Below are positions 11,196 to 23,899 of a stretch of 64,000 bases of DNA, piece by piece. The notes below the pieces were generated by a model. It searched no databases. It was not told the DNA's origin and saw only the letters and a list, made by a program, of their open reading frames with translations. A program made the translations under genes and the position numbers. The stretch covers positions 55,837,489-55,901,488 of the forward strand of contig NC_060065.1 of assembly GCF_020283565.1 (NCBI RefSeq), read 5' to 3'. Each line of letters opens with the position of its first letter. Within the stretch, counting starts at the first letter, position 1. Source of the DNA: Trifolium pratense (Eukaryota; Streptophyta; Magnoliopsida; Fabales; Fabaceae).

Positions 11196-12295
11196 TTAGA
11201 TTATTGTTGCCCCTATTTTTTTGATATATCTGTAGAATATTTTATAGGTATGCTAAAAAATTTGTCCCTGTTTGTGTTCCTCTTGAGAAATATGAGCCTG
11301 CCACATGATTATGTATTTTTGGATATATAGATGAGTTGCTTATTGCATTTTAATGTGATAATATTGTATTATTGTAAACAATAATATTAGTCCTATGAAC
11401 CAGGGAAAAAATTGGTTAGAACTGGATATAACTGGAAGAATAGTTGAACTGGTTTCGATTTTGAGAACTTGCACGGTCTAGGTCAATACATAAGTATGCA
11501 TGAATTGAGTTTGGTGCAGGATGAGGTGATGTTTCCCAATTTCATCCTTTGGATCAATGCTTGTAAACTTCACAAACCTTATGATGTAAATGCCTTGAAT
11601 TTGATGAAACTCTTGTGCTGTTGCGGTGCTTGAAGACTATGCATATGTGGGATCGCGATTGGGTGACTTTAACCCGGGAAAGTCACCCTGACTTTGAATC
11701 AATATCGCCCGTATGATTAATCATGTGAACAAAATGATGCCACCTGTCCTTCTATTTACTTTATGGCTTAATTAGTAAAATGATCCCTTAAAGACATTTT
11801 TGGTTTCACATTGGTCCCTTAAAGCATAAAAGGTCTGAATAGTAAAAAAAGGTCCGAATAGGTTCCTTAAAGACATCTCTGTTAATCAGTTTGGTCCTAT
11901 TCGAACCTTTTAAGGGACCTATTCGGATCTATTTATACTCTTAAATAATGAATATTATTTTGACGGAATTCTTAAATGATATTTAAAATAGTTAAAATGT
12001 TAGTAACATAATAATATACGTGGTTCGGAGTGAAGAACCCATCTTATTTATCTCACAATTTTTTTGACGCGATTAGTTACCACTCACAATACTAATAAAT
12101 TAAAGACTTTGTATCTATAACACGTCGACAAAAGTTAACTCCACAAATTACATGAGCAAAAGGATGTCAACATGATTGTAAAAAATAAAAAATAAATAAA
12201 TTGTTTTGTGAGTATTAAACACTCTCTCTTCCTTGAAGCAAATTATCATCTAACAACCTTACTTCCACCACGATTATCATCTAAGAATGTTTCAT
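11196..12295. other. ELP2 3' flank with dispersed repeats
   Basis: Two repeat blocks are visible. At 11388-11485 there is a GAACTGGTT-rich repeat with a second copy at about 26070-26170. At 11765-11935 a 'ggtcccttaaag' sequence is partly inverted against 'cttttaagggacc'. No gene is seen. Confidence 0.55.
11388..11485 (+). repeat. Dispersed repeat, copy 1 (second copy near 26070)
   Basis: The run from 'tcctatgaaccagggaaaaa' to 'gaacttgcacggtctag' aligns along its length with 26075-26165 at about 85-90% by eye. The family was not identified. Confidence 0.65.
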
Positions 12296-12408
12296 CACAT
12301 AAAAATAACCTAAAATGCCCTTTTCTTATCCACATATAACAATACTTCATGCCATTATTAAAACTCTAAAATGCCGTTGTCGAAAGAATGGACACATGTC
12401 CAACTAAT
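12296..12408 (+). repeat. Sequence block shared with the RPL3m upstream region
   Basis: About 110 bp containing cctaaaatgccctt, cacatataacaatacttcatgc and 'gacacatgtccaact' aligns in order with 20610-20725. Both copies lie in the promoter-proximal region of a following gene (PSF1 here, RPL3m there). This could be a short interspersed element or a shared promoter segment. Confidence 0.6.
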
Positions 12409-13049
12409 AAAAAAAAAAAAACTTTTTTTTCCTTTTTTTTGCAATTTATGAAATTAGAAGGGCAAAAAAGAAATTTTCCATTAATGATTGATTTCCCTCC
12501 TTTATTACTCATTGCCATTTCTTTCGCGCCATTCTGTTCGTTCACAGCTCAGATTCTTTTCGTCACTTTCAACAGTTCGCGAATCTCTATTCGTATAGGA
12601 TTAAGGTATTTTCGTACTTCTAATTTTCTTCGTTCATTTCAGACGATTAATTAATGTCCTCAATTTCATCATCTTAATAATTTTGTGTTTTTAGTTCCAA
12701 ATTTTCAAATTGAAGTCGTAACTCGCCGGAAAAAGTATCCGGAATTATCCTCGGTCGCCGGAAACGGTGATTAAATTCGTTAAGTTCATGTTTTTCTGTT
12801 TTCGTTTTTAGAATTTCTCATTCCCTTTTCTGTATGGCTTGTGTCTGTTAGAATGTGATTCCGGTGCGATTTGCAAGAGAACTCCACTTCATACCTTGAT
12901 TTTGTGATTTCACGCCGAATCGGAAAAATTGACAATATAAACTGTGAATGATGTTTGTAGAATAATTTTTTTTTCTCAATTACTTCAGTTAGGGTTAGTA
13001 AGTTAGGAATTAGTGAAGTTTTTTTACTCTATTAGTTTTTTTTTTGGTA

Positions 13050-13205
13050 TTAACCTTGGAGATTCCCAAGGAAAGGGGGCTCTGATAATCCAGAGTTCAC
13101 GAGATAAGTAAAGTCTGACCAAGAGTTGTTCCAACCTCAGGAATTGAGTTCGGGATCTCCCGAACGATTCGTTCTAGGAGGAGCTCATTAACCACTTGAG
13201 CCCCA
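13050..13205 (-). mobile_element. tRNA-derived SINE, family A, copy 1
   Basis: On the minus strand it begins GGGCTCAAGTGGTTAATGAGC (A-box side). It then has a B-box-like GAACTCAATTCC, and continues GTTGGAACAACTCTTGGTCAGACTTTACTTATCTCG in part. Related copies lie at about 23278-23425, 40120-40290 and 46843-47020. It sits in the PSF1 leader intron. Confidence 0.65.
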
Positions 13206-13799
13206 TTTTTTGGTTTTTTATTCAAATAGTTAGTTTAACTGAGTTCTATAAATAGGACAATGTACATAATTATCAAAATTCTGTGCAGTTTCATGTGAAT
13301 CTTAATGTGGCAAAGGAGCATAACATTTGTTGTGTTTTATATTATGCTATGGATATAATTTATATCCATTGTTAGTGTAAATGTTTTTAACACTTTTAGT
13401 TAATTGAAAACATTTGACTTTAAGTCTTTAACCATATCTAGTCCCACATATGAGTGACTGTGATTTTTTGACCGTGTAAAACTTACACCGAATGTGTATG
13501 AAAAGTAATATCTTATTTTTTCAAATCAGTCTTTAATCTGACTAACCTGTGATATCATTTATTCATTTCGTTTATAGATTTTGCATTCTAAATTAAAGCT
13601 TATTTGCTTGTTTGAATTCTGCCTATGTATTTGTGTGTTTTGATGGATTGGGGTTTTGTTTGTTATAAATTATAATTGTATTTGTGGCAAATAGTTATTT
13701 AGGTAGTGTTAAGATTAAGATAGATGGAAAATACTACATTTTTTTTCCTATTAATTAATAGTGAAAATTATTGGTTTACCTTTGTGATTTTTTATTAGT

Positions 13800-14070
13800 C
13801 ACTACTTAACCATTATTTGAGTCTGTACCAAATGAGATTCACAAGCTCAGGTACATTCAAAATCTAGATTTGTCCCAAAGTTTCATCAATGCCAGATACT
13901 CAAAACTCTTGTTATTCATCAGTAGAAACAATTTCACCGGCTCTTTTCCTGATGGATGTAGTATTGGTTTGTCACTCGATTTAATGGTTGAATTCTTACT
14001 TCCTAGTGACATGGGAAATCTATCAAGCTTGCAATTAACAGTTGATTTGTCTCATAATCATTTTAGAGGG
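13800..14070 (+). pseudogene. LRR receptor-kinase fragment
   Basis: Short stretches read as leucine-rich repeats: FISRNNFTGSFPDG, then LPSDMGNLSSLQLTVDLSHN. The second matches the LRR preceding the juxtamembrane part of ZAR1-like LRR receptor kinases (from memory). The frame is broken between them and there is no kinase or start. It lies in the presumed PSF1 leader intron. Confidence 0.55.
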
Positions 14071-15141
14071 GTTCATCTGACTCGTCTATATTATTTTCTC
14101 CGCAATCAGTTTATGTGCAGTTTCATGATTAACATGTATAAGCTAACCATGAATAAGATTTGTTGCAAATACCTAAAGCAATCTTAGCATTTGGTTGATG
14201 TGTTATTCTTGTGCTCGAGGTATTTTTTTTCTGCCATAATGGGTTACTGGTTGGGGTGATACTTGTTAACTGCTCATAACATGATGCCAGGTCCAAACCA
14301 CAAAACCTTGTGAGTTTATGATAAAGGGATTTGTTTACAGGTGTTTAGCTTTTGTCTTTGTGTTCCATGACTACTAATAATGAGATAAGGATGCTTCTGT
14401 TTTATCAAGAAACCCTTACAGTATTATTCTGTTCCCTTTCTTGGTTTATAAACATAGGTTTGTGTGTTGAACTTGAATGAGCGAGTGGATGTTTATCATT
14501 TGTGTGTTTTGGCTATTGAAACAGTTGAAATTCACATTCTTAAACTCGGATGCCTGCCCTTTTTGTACATTCTATTATGCTTTTCTCATGCCCACGTGTA
14601 AGCTGTTGTGGAAAAGAAAGCATCAGCAGAATTTTGACCGAATAAGAAGATAGATGCTAGTTTTAAAATCGACAGTCTATTTCAGGCTTATGGAAACTCT
14701 GCTAATTTTTAATCCGTACTTCTTACCTGACTGATAAAGTTGTTGATAATCTATTATCCTTGTGGGCTTCTACTTCCGCCCCTTCAAATCTCAACATATA
14801 TTATTTGGAATACATTTTCCCCAAAACTCTAAATGTATAAATCCAACACTTTGTCGAGGAGTTTCATCGTGTCTCACTATTGTAGTTTATTAAAGCCTAA
14901 ATGCTTATTAAATTCCATTTTGAGAGTTGATTTGAATTTCTAAGCAAGAGCCTGCAAATTTGAAACCTTCCTATGTTAATTGTCAGGCCTTTCTTGCATT
15001 TGCTCTCATTTTTCCAATTTAAGAGCCATCCAATTTTACATTTTAGTTTTTTGAGCTATTGCTATGTTTAGTTCTGAATCCATTTTCGTAATCTGACGGG
15101 AAATTTTTAATCCAGTGTGTAGACTAGTGAAAATACTCAAC

Positions 15142-17215
15142 ATGTATGGGAGAAAAGCTTGCCAACTTGTGAAAGAATTTGCAAGTGGAGAAAAGGGTCA
15201 GCTTACACCGTTTAATGTAAGCCCATTTCTTCATTTTTCAGTTAGACATTCAATGGTTTTTTAAATTGTTGGTTTATGTTGGAACCTGCTTGTGTTGTGG
15301 AAAATAATATGCATGATTGATTTGATTGTAAACCCTATTTTGGCACGTAACCTTTGGTGATTTTATTTTTTGCAGTTTTAGGAAAACTTGGTACTCTTGT
15401 GTAAAACTCCTTTAAGATGTTACCACACTATACCATCAGTATCCTGGGATCGCTAATTATTTATGATATTGCTATATGTTATCTCGTGTCTTTTTACTCT
15501 TAATATTTATCTACCGCGGACTGTTTTGCCATACTTTGATAAAGAAACTCATTAACCAATCTTTATATTGTTATGATGATGTTCTTGCTTTGGCTTGATA
15601 CTTTTTCAAATGATCTTGTAGAATGACTTGTTTGACCAAGTAGTTGCAGAATGCAGCCAACATCACGGTGAGCTTCAGTCCTTGATAAGGTAAAGGTTAA
15701 GATATGTCCTGATTTCCTTTTTCCTAGTGTATCCCTTTTCTTATTGTTGGAGTATGATATCTAACACGGGTACGAGTTTTATTGAATATGTGTCCCTTTT
15801 CCTCCCTTTCTTTGTTGTATGTTTTTCCATATGGGCATGAATTTTGTGTTGCATAAACAGGAAGATGCAGGAAGAAGGTTTGGATGTCCAGACGGCAAGA
15901 AATGCTGACCACTACGGAGCCCTGATCCACCTATTTTCTATTGTCCGAAATAAACGTTGTCTAACGGCCTATGTGTAAGTATCACTTTCAAATGCAATTT
16001 ACCATCACGCGTAGTTCCCATATTTTTGTTCTTTGATTCTGAACATTTCTCCATACAGGTATAACCGAGCAGAAACTATACGGAACTTGTTATGGAAGAT
16101 AGGGCCTGTGATTCCTAAAGAAATTGAAGAGAAGCTTAATCATTGGGAGGAAGAGTATTTCAAGAAGAATTCTGCAGCATTGAAATCTTATATGTCAAAA
16201 GTGCTGGTTGATCTGACTGTGGTAAACTCTCCCTCCCTCCTTCATCTCCTTCCCTTTTCTCTCACAGACATACACATTTATACCTTCACATATGAGAAAG
16301 TTACTGACTTATGTTACAAATGTATCTATCAATTTATGTTTTCATGATCTTTTATCTGTAATCAAACCTTGCTTGGTAAATTTAGCTTTGGCTGCTTATA
16401 TTTTTTAAAGAAACCATGTGGATGCAGACCTTGTGATGTTGCTGCCACTAAGGAATGTTAAGCATCTGTGGTGGAAACTTTAAGAATCTAGTTATACTGA
16501 TAGGACAATCATGTGAACTTTTGTGCTGATGCACCTTAACTTCTGTTTCTAAACAGATTGAACTCACATCAGTCTTTTTTTAAAAAATAAAAAATAAAAT
16601 CAAACACCATTGGTACAACAAAATGTACATTTCCTTCCGTATCATCATTATTCTCCCCATGTTCCTCTACTCGTTGCATCATCTATATACTATCTGATTG
16701 CATTTTGCTAAGGGCACGTGTCAATTTCTTAGAAGCAATTCTTTCATTGAGGAGGCATGCCAATTGTTTAAGACCCGCTCGTTTACTATAGTGCAGTAAT
16801 AAGTTGCTTGACATGCAAAGTCATAATTAACTATTGAACAAAACATAGTATTGACCGTGATTTTTCATGCTGCTTATATTTCACTATTTTTTTGCAGCTT
16901 CTGGTTGCAAAATGAATTTGTAAGCTAACAATAAACTACTGTATTTTGCTAGGATATGGTACCACCAAAAGATCCATACATACAAGTAAGGGTCCTTGAA
17001 GACATAAGAGAAGGCATTGTACTTAGTGATGATAAAAATCCCAACTTTGCCCGACATTCCATGCACTTTCTGAAACGAACTGATGCTGAGAAATATATCT
17101 CAAGGGTAATTTTCTTGTAGCTTATAATTTAGTTTTCCAAAATACTAGTCTATAAATGTTGCCTAACCATTTTATTTTCTCTCTACAGGGCTTAATGGAG
17201 GAGCTCACTGGTTGA
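15142..17215 (+). CDS. PSF1: GINS complex subunit PSF1
   Basis: Six exons: 15142-15216, 15622-15689, 15861-15974, 16059-16221, 16953-17105, 17189-17215. They total 600 nt (199 aa), the family's normal size. The protein starts MYGRKACQLVKEFASGEKGQ and contains ARNADHYGALIHLF, YNRAETIRNLLWKIGPVIP and HFLKRTDAEKYISRGLMEEL, all hallmarks of plant Psf1. PSF1 is one of four GINS subunits in the CDC45-MCM-GINS replicative helicase, acting in the nucleus at origins and forks. All exon phases are consistent. The last exon is only 27 nt. No odd residues were noticed. Confidence 0.95.
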
Positions 17216-18699
17216 CCAGCTAGTACTTTACTTGAAAATTTAGGTAGATGATGAAAAGACTGGTTAAACTTGGTATGTTGGATTAATTTTGTATTTAATA
17301 ACATTTTTTAGAAGATACTAAGTTGTTGAGAACGACTCATATACACAAAGTAGAGGATCATAGTTCGAACTCCAGTTATAATGTTCGATTTATCAATTTC
17401 GACATTTTCATCGGCTGAGTTAGGATTTATAGACAATTTAGTCTTTAAATTTCCATAAAATAAAAAATTAGCCTTTAAAATATAAATAACATTAACTTAA
17501 TTCCTAAAATATGAAGATTGATATTTTCTGAAGGGAAATATGTAGATTTTTTTTTTTCAATGACAAAAAAAGTAATATTGTGACAAGAGCATGCAATTAC
17601 GGTAGACCAGTGAAAATACCGAAACAGATTTCATGCGGTATCCTTTTACGTGGATTTCATGCACATCTACGTGACAATACGAGTTTCATAAAAAATTGTA
17701 GAGTATCTTATTTAAGGTACCGTTCCATATGAATAAATAATTAATTATGTTTGTAATCAACTAACAAATAAATTAATTAAGCTGTAGTACCTTATAAGTT
17801 GTTTAAATATACACCATTAGAGTAAAATTATTGTGTTATATAAATATAATGTGGCACATTAGAGCTCACTAAATAAGAGATAAGCCGCCCAAAATGAATT
17901 TCATAGATTGTGGGTAAGTTTAGATTGATTTATTTTGAGGATATACGAAATAATTTATGTAAATTAATAAACTTTCATGTATTATTATAAGTTTTTTCAA
18001 GGTAGTTTATGCGAAAATAGTTTATAAAGATATAATTTTTTTTTTTGGTTTACAATAAGCTATGGATCAAACTTATGATCTATAACGTACTACTTAAACT
18101 TCTCACCACTAGAACAAACCTAGTGGCTTAAGATACAATTTTCTTTTTGGATAGATTATGAAAATACATATTTTGTTAGGCAAAATTTATGAATTAACAT
18201 AAAAATTTATTTATTTGCGTAAATTATTTTCATAGTCAAAAATAAGCTAAATTCAAATGAACCTTATGCCAGAGATACTCTAAATAAAATTAAATAGTAA
18301 TATATATATAACTAGAACAAAATCTTTGTTTTTAAATTTTTTGATACGTGTAAGATGTTAAAGATACTCTTAATTGTCTTTTTTTTTTTTTTACAGCTAA
18401 TTATTACGGACTCTATTTGATACGTATATCTTCTTTTTGATACGTGTATATCTGGATATATATTTTTTTTTAAACAAGGACTCTATTTGTTATTTTGTTT
18501 ACATCAATAAATATCACCTATGGTTAATTATGGTTTATTTCAATATCTTTGATCTTTTATTTTTAAGGCACAAATCTTTTAACTCAAATCAAATCTTGCA
18601 TCTCAAGATACGTCACACATCATTAAATAGCAAACTACATTGATCATAATTTCATAAGTTAGCCGAAACAAAAAACTAAAGCTAAAAGAAATCAAGAAC
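17216..18699. other. Intergenic AT-rich DNA
   Basis: At 17320-17440 there is a SINE-like block with the B-box-like 'agttcgaactcc', related to blocks at 44805-44960 and 49060-49200. From 17900 to 18260 there are decayed hAT-MITE-like phrases (aagttttttcaaggtagttt, aaaataagct). No gene is seen. Confidence 0.5.
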
Positions 18700-19377
18700 A
18701 TGGAAGTTTTCAAGAATTACAACATTATGAAACGAAAGAGGTCTAATACTCCCAAGATGAAAAGAAGAGTGTGTGCTCTTCACTCAATGAACTTCAGTAG
18801 TGATGAATATGAAGCCGCTGATGGTCTTGTTTTATTGCAAACACTGTTTCAAAAGAAGAATATTGTTAGAAATTTGAAAATCACCTTTGGAGGCAAAAGG
18901 CTTTGTAAAAGAAGTGGTAACAACAATGTTCATTCGGCACCACAGATGAATGTTCCTAATGTTGTTATGGGAAATGAATACAATCCTCCAACGATTCTTG
19001 GTGTGTCGAACCATAATATTCTTGGATGTTGCAAACCCTTTGAGAAGATACTATCAACGAGTGATTTGAATGTGGCTCTAAATAGACTGTTTTTGGAGAA
19101 GGGCCATGTGGAAAAATATTTCTTGCCCTTGTTGAAAGAAGGCGAAGATCTTGAAGAAGGAATAGATGTCGTTGTATATGACATGCAAGGCCAAACATTC
19201 AACATGAAGTTCAAGTTTTGGAGCGGAAAATTTTATGTCCTCAATGGAGGATGGAAGACTTTCTTCCTGTCACATTCTTTCTTAGCAAATCAAGATTATA
19301 TTACAGTGTGGATGTTTCGTCATTCTGAAACCGATAATTTGTGTTTTGCTCTTAGTGTGAGAAGAGTGCAAACTTAA
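18700..19377 (+). CDS. B3 domain-containing protein (REM-like, short)
   Basis: A single uninterrupted exon of 225 aa begins MEVFKNYNIMKRKRSN, with a basic patch (KRKRSNTPKMKRR) that could serve as a nuclear signal. The C-terminal 110 residues form a B3-like DNA-binding domain: STSDLNVALNRLFLEKGHVE, LLKEGEDLEEGIDVVVYDMQ, FKFWSGKFYVLNGGWKTFF and DYITVWMFRH. This is the pattern of plant B3 proteins of the At2g33720/At1g05920 type. The family is large, fast-evolving and mostly uncharacterised, so the target genes are unknown. It could be a recent duplicate. The frame is intact. Confidence 0.85.
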   Translation: MEVFKNYNIMKRKRSNTPKMKRRVCALHSMNFSSDEYEAADGLVLLQTLFQKKNIVRNLKITFGGKRLCKRSGNNNVHSAPQMNVPNVVMGNEYNPPTILGVSNHNILGCCKPFEKILSTSDLNVALNRLFLEKGHVEKYFLPLLKEGEDLEEGIDVVVYDMQGQTFNMKFKFWSGKFYVLNGGWKTFFLSHSFLANQDYITVWMFRHSETDNLCFALSVRRVQT

Positions 19378-20609
19378 AAAGTATGAGAATTAGATGAATC
19401 ATTAGTTAGTTTTAAGAGTCCTTCTTTATTTTTTGTTGCAATCCAGTATAAGAAGAGCGTATTAAACTAGTCACAAACTTTTGTAAAGTTGATGCAACTT
19501 GATGTGAATTGCAACTTATTTTCTTTTATCTTGATATTTTTATTAGTTTGCTTATAACTTGATCTTTGTTTTTTAATAAGTTCTTATAACTAGTCGTTAA
19601 TATGTTACTGCTAAAAATCTTTTTATTGTTTTAAACTATGATTTTGTATTTTGATCAGTCATACCATAAATGGAATGTATTATGTATGTGACGATGTTGG
19701 TTTAGTATTCAATTGCACATGTACCAAGTACCATGGGTGTGTTTCTTATGATTAAAAAATCACTTTTATCATTTTAAATTTTTAATTGTGTTTGTTATAA
19801 TTTTTATAGAAGATTATTTTGTTAAAAAAATTATTTTTAACTTTAAAATGAAGAACTAATTAATCCTAACAGATTTTCTAAAATTTATTTTCTTAAAGAA
19901 CAAGAAACTTGAGTGTAGGAACCTTAAATTTAGAAAAAATAAATATTTTTTATTTTTGTAAATAAACAGAAAATAGCTTTCAATTTTTTTAAAAATTAAC
20001 CGAACAATCAACAAAATGTATCTTTAAACTCTGTCTCACAAAATATGTTGCTTCCTTACCAAGATCACTACTAATTGTGCACTGAGTAACATGAGAAGAA
20101 AAAAAAATTGTTTATCGAACACGAAATAAAAACCCCATCAACAACCAAGTCAAACATACAAGACAAATACTGTCTTGGCCAAAATGGCTATCTCATTTTA
20201 CTAATCAACCACTCTGGAAAATTTGAAACCCAAAAATCCGTAGGGCAAGGTATTTCCATAAATGATCTTCAACACACCTCCTTTACAAGCTCACAATCCC
20301 AAAAAATATGTAAACGAGTTTCCACCGTAGCCAAACACAAATTAAACGATAAGTATGAACAAACATCATTCCTCTTTACGTTCTATGCGAATTGGTCATC
20401 ATCAAACACACGATAGCGACTTTCCATAAAAAAACAGCGAATGCACTCAAAGACCCTACCACCTCCAAAGGCACTTAAAAATTTCTTAGGACAAGCTTGA
20501 ACCCCAACCCTCAAAATCAAATATGATAGTAAGCTGATTTAGATGAAAATATGCGATCATTATTCATCAGTACTATGCCAATGTCATACAACTGCATCTA
20601 CAAATAGAA
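19378..20609. other. Intergenic DNA with a possible LINE relic
   Basis: 19378-20040 is AT-rich 3' flank. From about 20110 to 20510, the minus strand gives broken pieces such as LATVETRLHIFWDCEL. These resemble the zinc-binding C-terminus of plant LINE reverse transcriptases (zf-RVT), with stops and frameshifts. The assignment is weak. Confidence 0.35.
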
Positions 20610-20725
20610 TAATCACATAAAAAACCTAAAATACCCTTATCTTATACACATATAACAGTACTTCATGCTATAAAAATCCTAAAATACCCTAATCTAAAAA
20701 ATTGACACCTGTCCGACTTAAAAGT
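20610..20725 (+). repeat. Sequence block shared with the PSF1 upstream region
   Basis: This copy reads cctaaaatacccttatctta, cacatataacagtacttcatgc and 'gacacctgtccgactt'. It aligns in order with 12296-12408. It lies just upstream of the presumed RPL3m leader. Confidence 0.6.
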
Positions 20726-20868
20726 TTTTAAAAAAAGTATTACTCTCCTTATTCACCAAAACACAGCCGCTTTCTGAAACTAGTTGTCGATAGCTCTGAT
20801 CTCAACTCGCCGGAAAATCAAAACCTTGCCGGAAAACTAGTCGGAGTTCGTCGTCGTAGGAAGTAACG

Positions 20869-20986
20869 GTGAGAAATTCCATCTTTTCCTTATTCCAATT
20901 TTCATTTCTCGGATCGTCAGAGGATGCGATTCCATCGCTATTTGCGGCCTTCCAAAAGGCAACGCACCATATAGTTCTGAATGTGT

Positions 20987-21042
<56 letters not shown>

Positions 21043-21148
21043 TTTAATTTCATATGAAAACTGAAATTTTGCAATATGTACTTATTATGCCTTGGAGATG
21101 TTTTTACCTGTTTTTGATTGATAGATTTGTTTAATGAAATGTACATAG
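20869..21148 (+). other. Predicted 5'-leader intron of RPL3m with (GA)n
   Basis: The donor is aacg|gtgaga at 20868/20869. The acceptor is tacatag|g at 21148/21149, 12 bases before the ATG. The intron contains a perfect (GA)25 microsatellite at 20990-21039. Confidence 0.55.
20990..21039 (+). repeat. (GA)25 microsatellite
   Basis: Fifty bases of uninterrupted GA dinucleotide lie in the presumed RPL3m leader intron. GA tracts near plant start sites can bind BBR/BPC proteins, but the function here is unknown. Confidence 0.95.
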
Positions 21149-21160
21149 GTTTGCTTCGCC

Positions 21161-23899
21161 ATGCTGGCATTTTCGAGAGGCGTGGTTTCTCGCCTTCGAC
21201 ATATAGCTGTGGTGCCGCCTTCCCTGCGATCTTTTTGTACCGATGTGGAGAGTAAGATTATACGGACGATTGAAGCAAAACCTAGTGTAATGACACCAAA
21301 TTCACGGCGAACTGGTGTTATAGCTGTAAAATGTGGAATGACTGCACTTTGGGATAAATGGGGTGCTAGAGTTCCAATTTCTATCCTTTGGGTTGATGAC
21401 AACATTGTTTCTCAGGTCAAAATACCCGAGAAGGAAGGCTTTTGTGCTCTCCAGGTGCGTTAGACTTCATTCTAAGGACCAAATTCAATGTTTATAATGA
21501 GTTAATAAGCAGATTAACTCTGTTCAAAGTTGTTCATGGATTAACTTGAGTTACTCTGAATTCCAACATTCAAATCTACACAAGTTTTCGATAGATATTT
21601 AAACCGTTGGTACTTCATTAAATATCAACTGGTAGATTGCATAGCTACAAATTTTGGGAATTATGAAACTATTTGTACTTGATCATTAACACAAGACGAT
21701 AATATTGAGTTAGATTGGTGAAATTCAATGTTTATAATGAGTTATGAGTTTTAAAGTGTAGTAATTCAGCTCAAAGTTACTCATGGAGTAACTTGATCGG
21801 TCTCTTCTATATATAAGTATATAAAGTTCAATGTATATCATTATCTACTATCTAATTATAGACATGTTCGATACTTTGTTTTATTTAGATTGGTTGTGGA
21901 CACAAGAAGGAGAAACACTTGACAAAGCCTGAAGTAGGTCATTTTAGGGCTCAAGGAGTTCCCATGAAAAGGAAGCTTCATGAGTTTCCAGTGACAGAGG
22001 ACGCACTTCTTCCTGTTGGTACATTGCTCAATGTTCGCCATTTTGTGCCCGGCCAGTATGTCGACATCACAGGAATCACTAGAGGAAAAGGTTTTCAGGT
22101 GTTTTTCTCTTTCCCACATACCACATACTTCTAATCGCTTTTTTCTTTTAAATAACAATATCTCTCTTACACTGAGTATGTAATATGTGTAGATGTTTAT
22201 GCTTGTATTTTTTTTTCTGCATAAGTACTTCATTTTGTTGAGTTGTTCTTAGATTGTTTGTTGACATGATTAATTATTATTTTGTCAAAGAATTTTTTGC
22301 AAGGGCCAGTTGGTTACATAAGTTATATTAGGGTCTTAAGGGTTTCCATCCACGCCCAATTGGTCAACAACAATACTAATTTGCCACTCTCCAGAGTCTT
22401 GATAATACAATAATTAGTAGAGAGATTCAAACATGTATTATATGCCATTTACTTCTAGACAACCATTGGTGTTTAATAGTTTCAACTTTCATCTTGCATG
22501 TACAAGTTTAGGTAACGGTGCAGCTATATTCTTTTCTCACTTCCCATTTTACTTGGCCTCTATGGAAATTTGAAAGGCAAAATGTTGATTTGCATGCTTT
22601 TTCTAGGGGGTGGTTTATTTTTTATGTTTTTTATTTTATTTATATTTCATGTATAACTGCTGATATTTCTCTGTTTCATGTTGAATCCTTCCATTTGAGT
22701 AAATGAAGCAACTACATGATATTACCATTTTTACATATCTATGTCTTTTCAGATACATGAGTGTTAATTTTAATTATCCTTTCTGTTTCCAGGGTGTAAT
22801 GAAGAAGCATAAGATGGGAGGAGGTCCAGCATCCCATGGGAACTCGAAAGCACATAGAACCTTGGGTTCTACAGGAATTCTTGGTCTTGGAAGGGTTGAA
22901 TAGACTCATCTAGATTAATATTCTTAATTAATAAAGCTTTCTGTATTTGTGTTGAAAATATGTTAGATTGACTGTCTGTATAAGTTTATTTTCTTTACAT
23001 ATATGTTTCTCACCGATAGTTGTTATGATAATATTTTTTTCCTCACTGTTCAGGTTTTTAAAGGTAAAAGGATGCCAGGGAGAATGGGTGCGGACCAAAG
23101 AACAGTAAAAAATGTATGGGTCTACAAAGTCGATCCAGCTAGAAATTTGATGTGGGTGAAAGGCCAGGTAGTTGTTTATATATATTTATTTATTATTCAC
23201 ATTAGTTTATGAAATTGGAGCTATGGGGAAGTTACTATCTTATATCACCACATACAAAAACCTAGTGTTTAAACTGAAATGGTTAATGAGCTTTAGCTAA
23301 GTACAAATCAATGATTAGTACCCGAGTCATACCATGGCTGGAACAAATTTTCACCAGATTTTACTTGCCTCTAGCCAAACCTTGGATTATCAATGTTCCT
23401 TTCCTTTGGGAACAGGAACGTTAAGACAAAGAAAAATCGCCTCAGACACTTGGCCCTTGAATGATTTTAAATTTTTATTAAATTTGAATGTCGCTTAATT
23501 CACATTTGCGGTATTGATAGTATAGAAGCTTGTATATTTGTATGAGCTAAGAAATTGTGTCAAGTTTTTGTTAGTGATTATATCATTATAAAATATACAT
23601 GGTGGATCCGTAACTGATATGTATCTAATTTAGTAGCTCAATTATTCATTAACTGGCTGAAATATTTAGAAGCTCGGCTTCATCTCGGACTGCTTATTTA
23701 TCTTTGTATGATGTGCACAACACAGGTCCCAGGAGCTACAGGGAACTTTGTTTTTATAAAAGATGCAGTCTATAAAAAACCTGACACATCTATACTTCCT
23801 TTCCCAACTTACTTTGTGCCAGAAGATGAAGATATAGATGATATGAAACCTTTGGTTGCTGATCATGGGGATGTTGATCCATTTATGGTTACCGATTAA
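21161..23899 (+). CDS. RPL3: Mitochondrial large-subunit ribosomal protein L3 (uL3m)
   Basis: Five exons: 21161-21454, 21889-22098, 22793-22894, 23054-23167, 23726-23899. They total 894 nt (297 aa). The start [20 protein letters not shown] is Arg-rich and lacks acidic residues, as expected of a mitochondrial presequence. The L3 core follows: [59 protein letters not shown] and [19 protein letters not shown]. Exon 3 must end at 22894 (gga agg|gttgaa), which joins in frame to exon 4. Reading through would stop two codons later. uL3m is an early-assembling protein near the peptidyl-transferase centre. Confidence 0.94.
23278..23425 (+). mobile_element. SINE family A, copy 2 (decayed), in RPL3m intron 4
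   Basis: The words ggttaatgagct, acccgagtcat, ggctggaacaa and 'agattttacttgcctc' match the order of the family A copies at 40120 and 46843. Confidence 0.5.

Larger units (their letters stand above)
12409..15141 (+). promoter_or_regulatory. PSF1 promoter and 5' leader with long leader intron (inferred)
   Basis: A leader exon probably ends at 12766 (gaaacg|gtgatt), and the acceptor tccag at 15111-15115 precedes the ATG by 26 bases, giving an intron of about 2.35 kb (12767-15115). The presumed leader contains 'actcgccggaaaa', also present in the RPL3m leader. The intron holds a SINE (13050-13205) and an LRR-kinase relic (13800-14070). Without transcript data the exact leader is uncertain. Confidence 0.45.

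Noticed and set aside
22895..22903. Stop codon ending RPL3m after exon 3
   Set aside because: The GT at 22895 is a donor. Joining to 23054 restores the conserved [12 protein letters not shown] segment.
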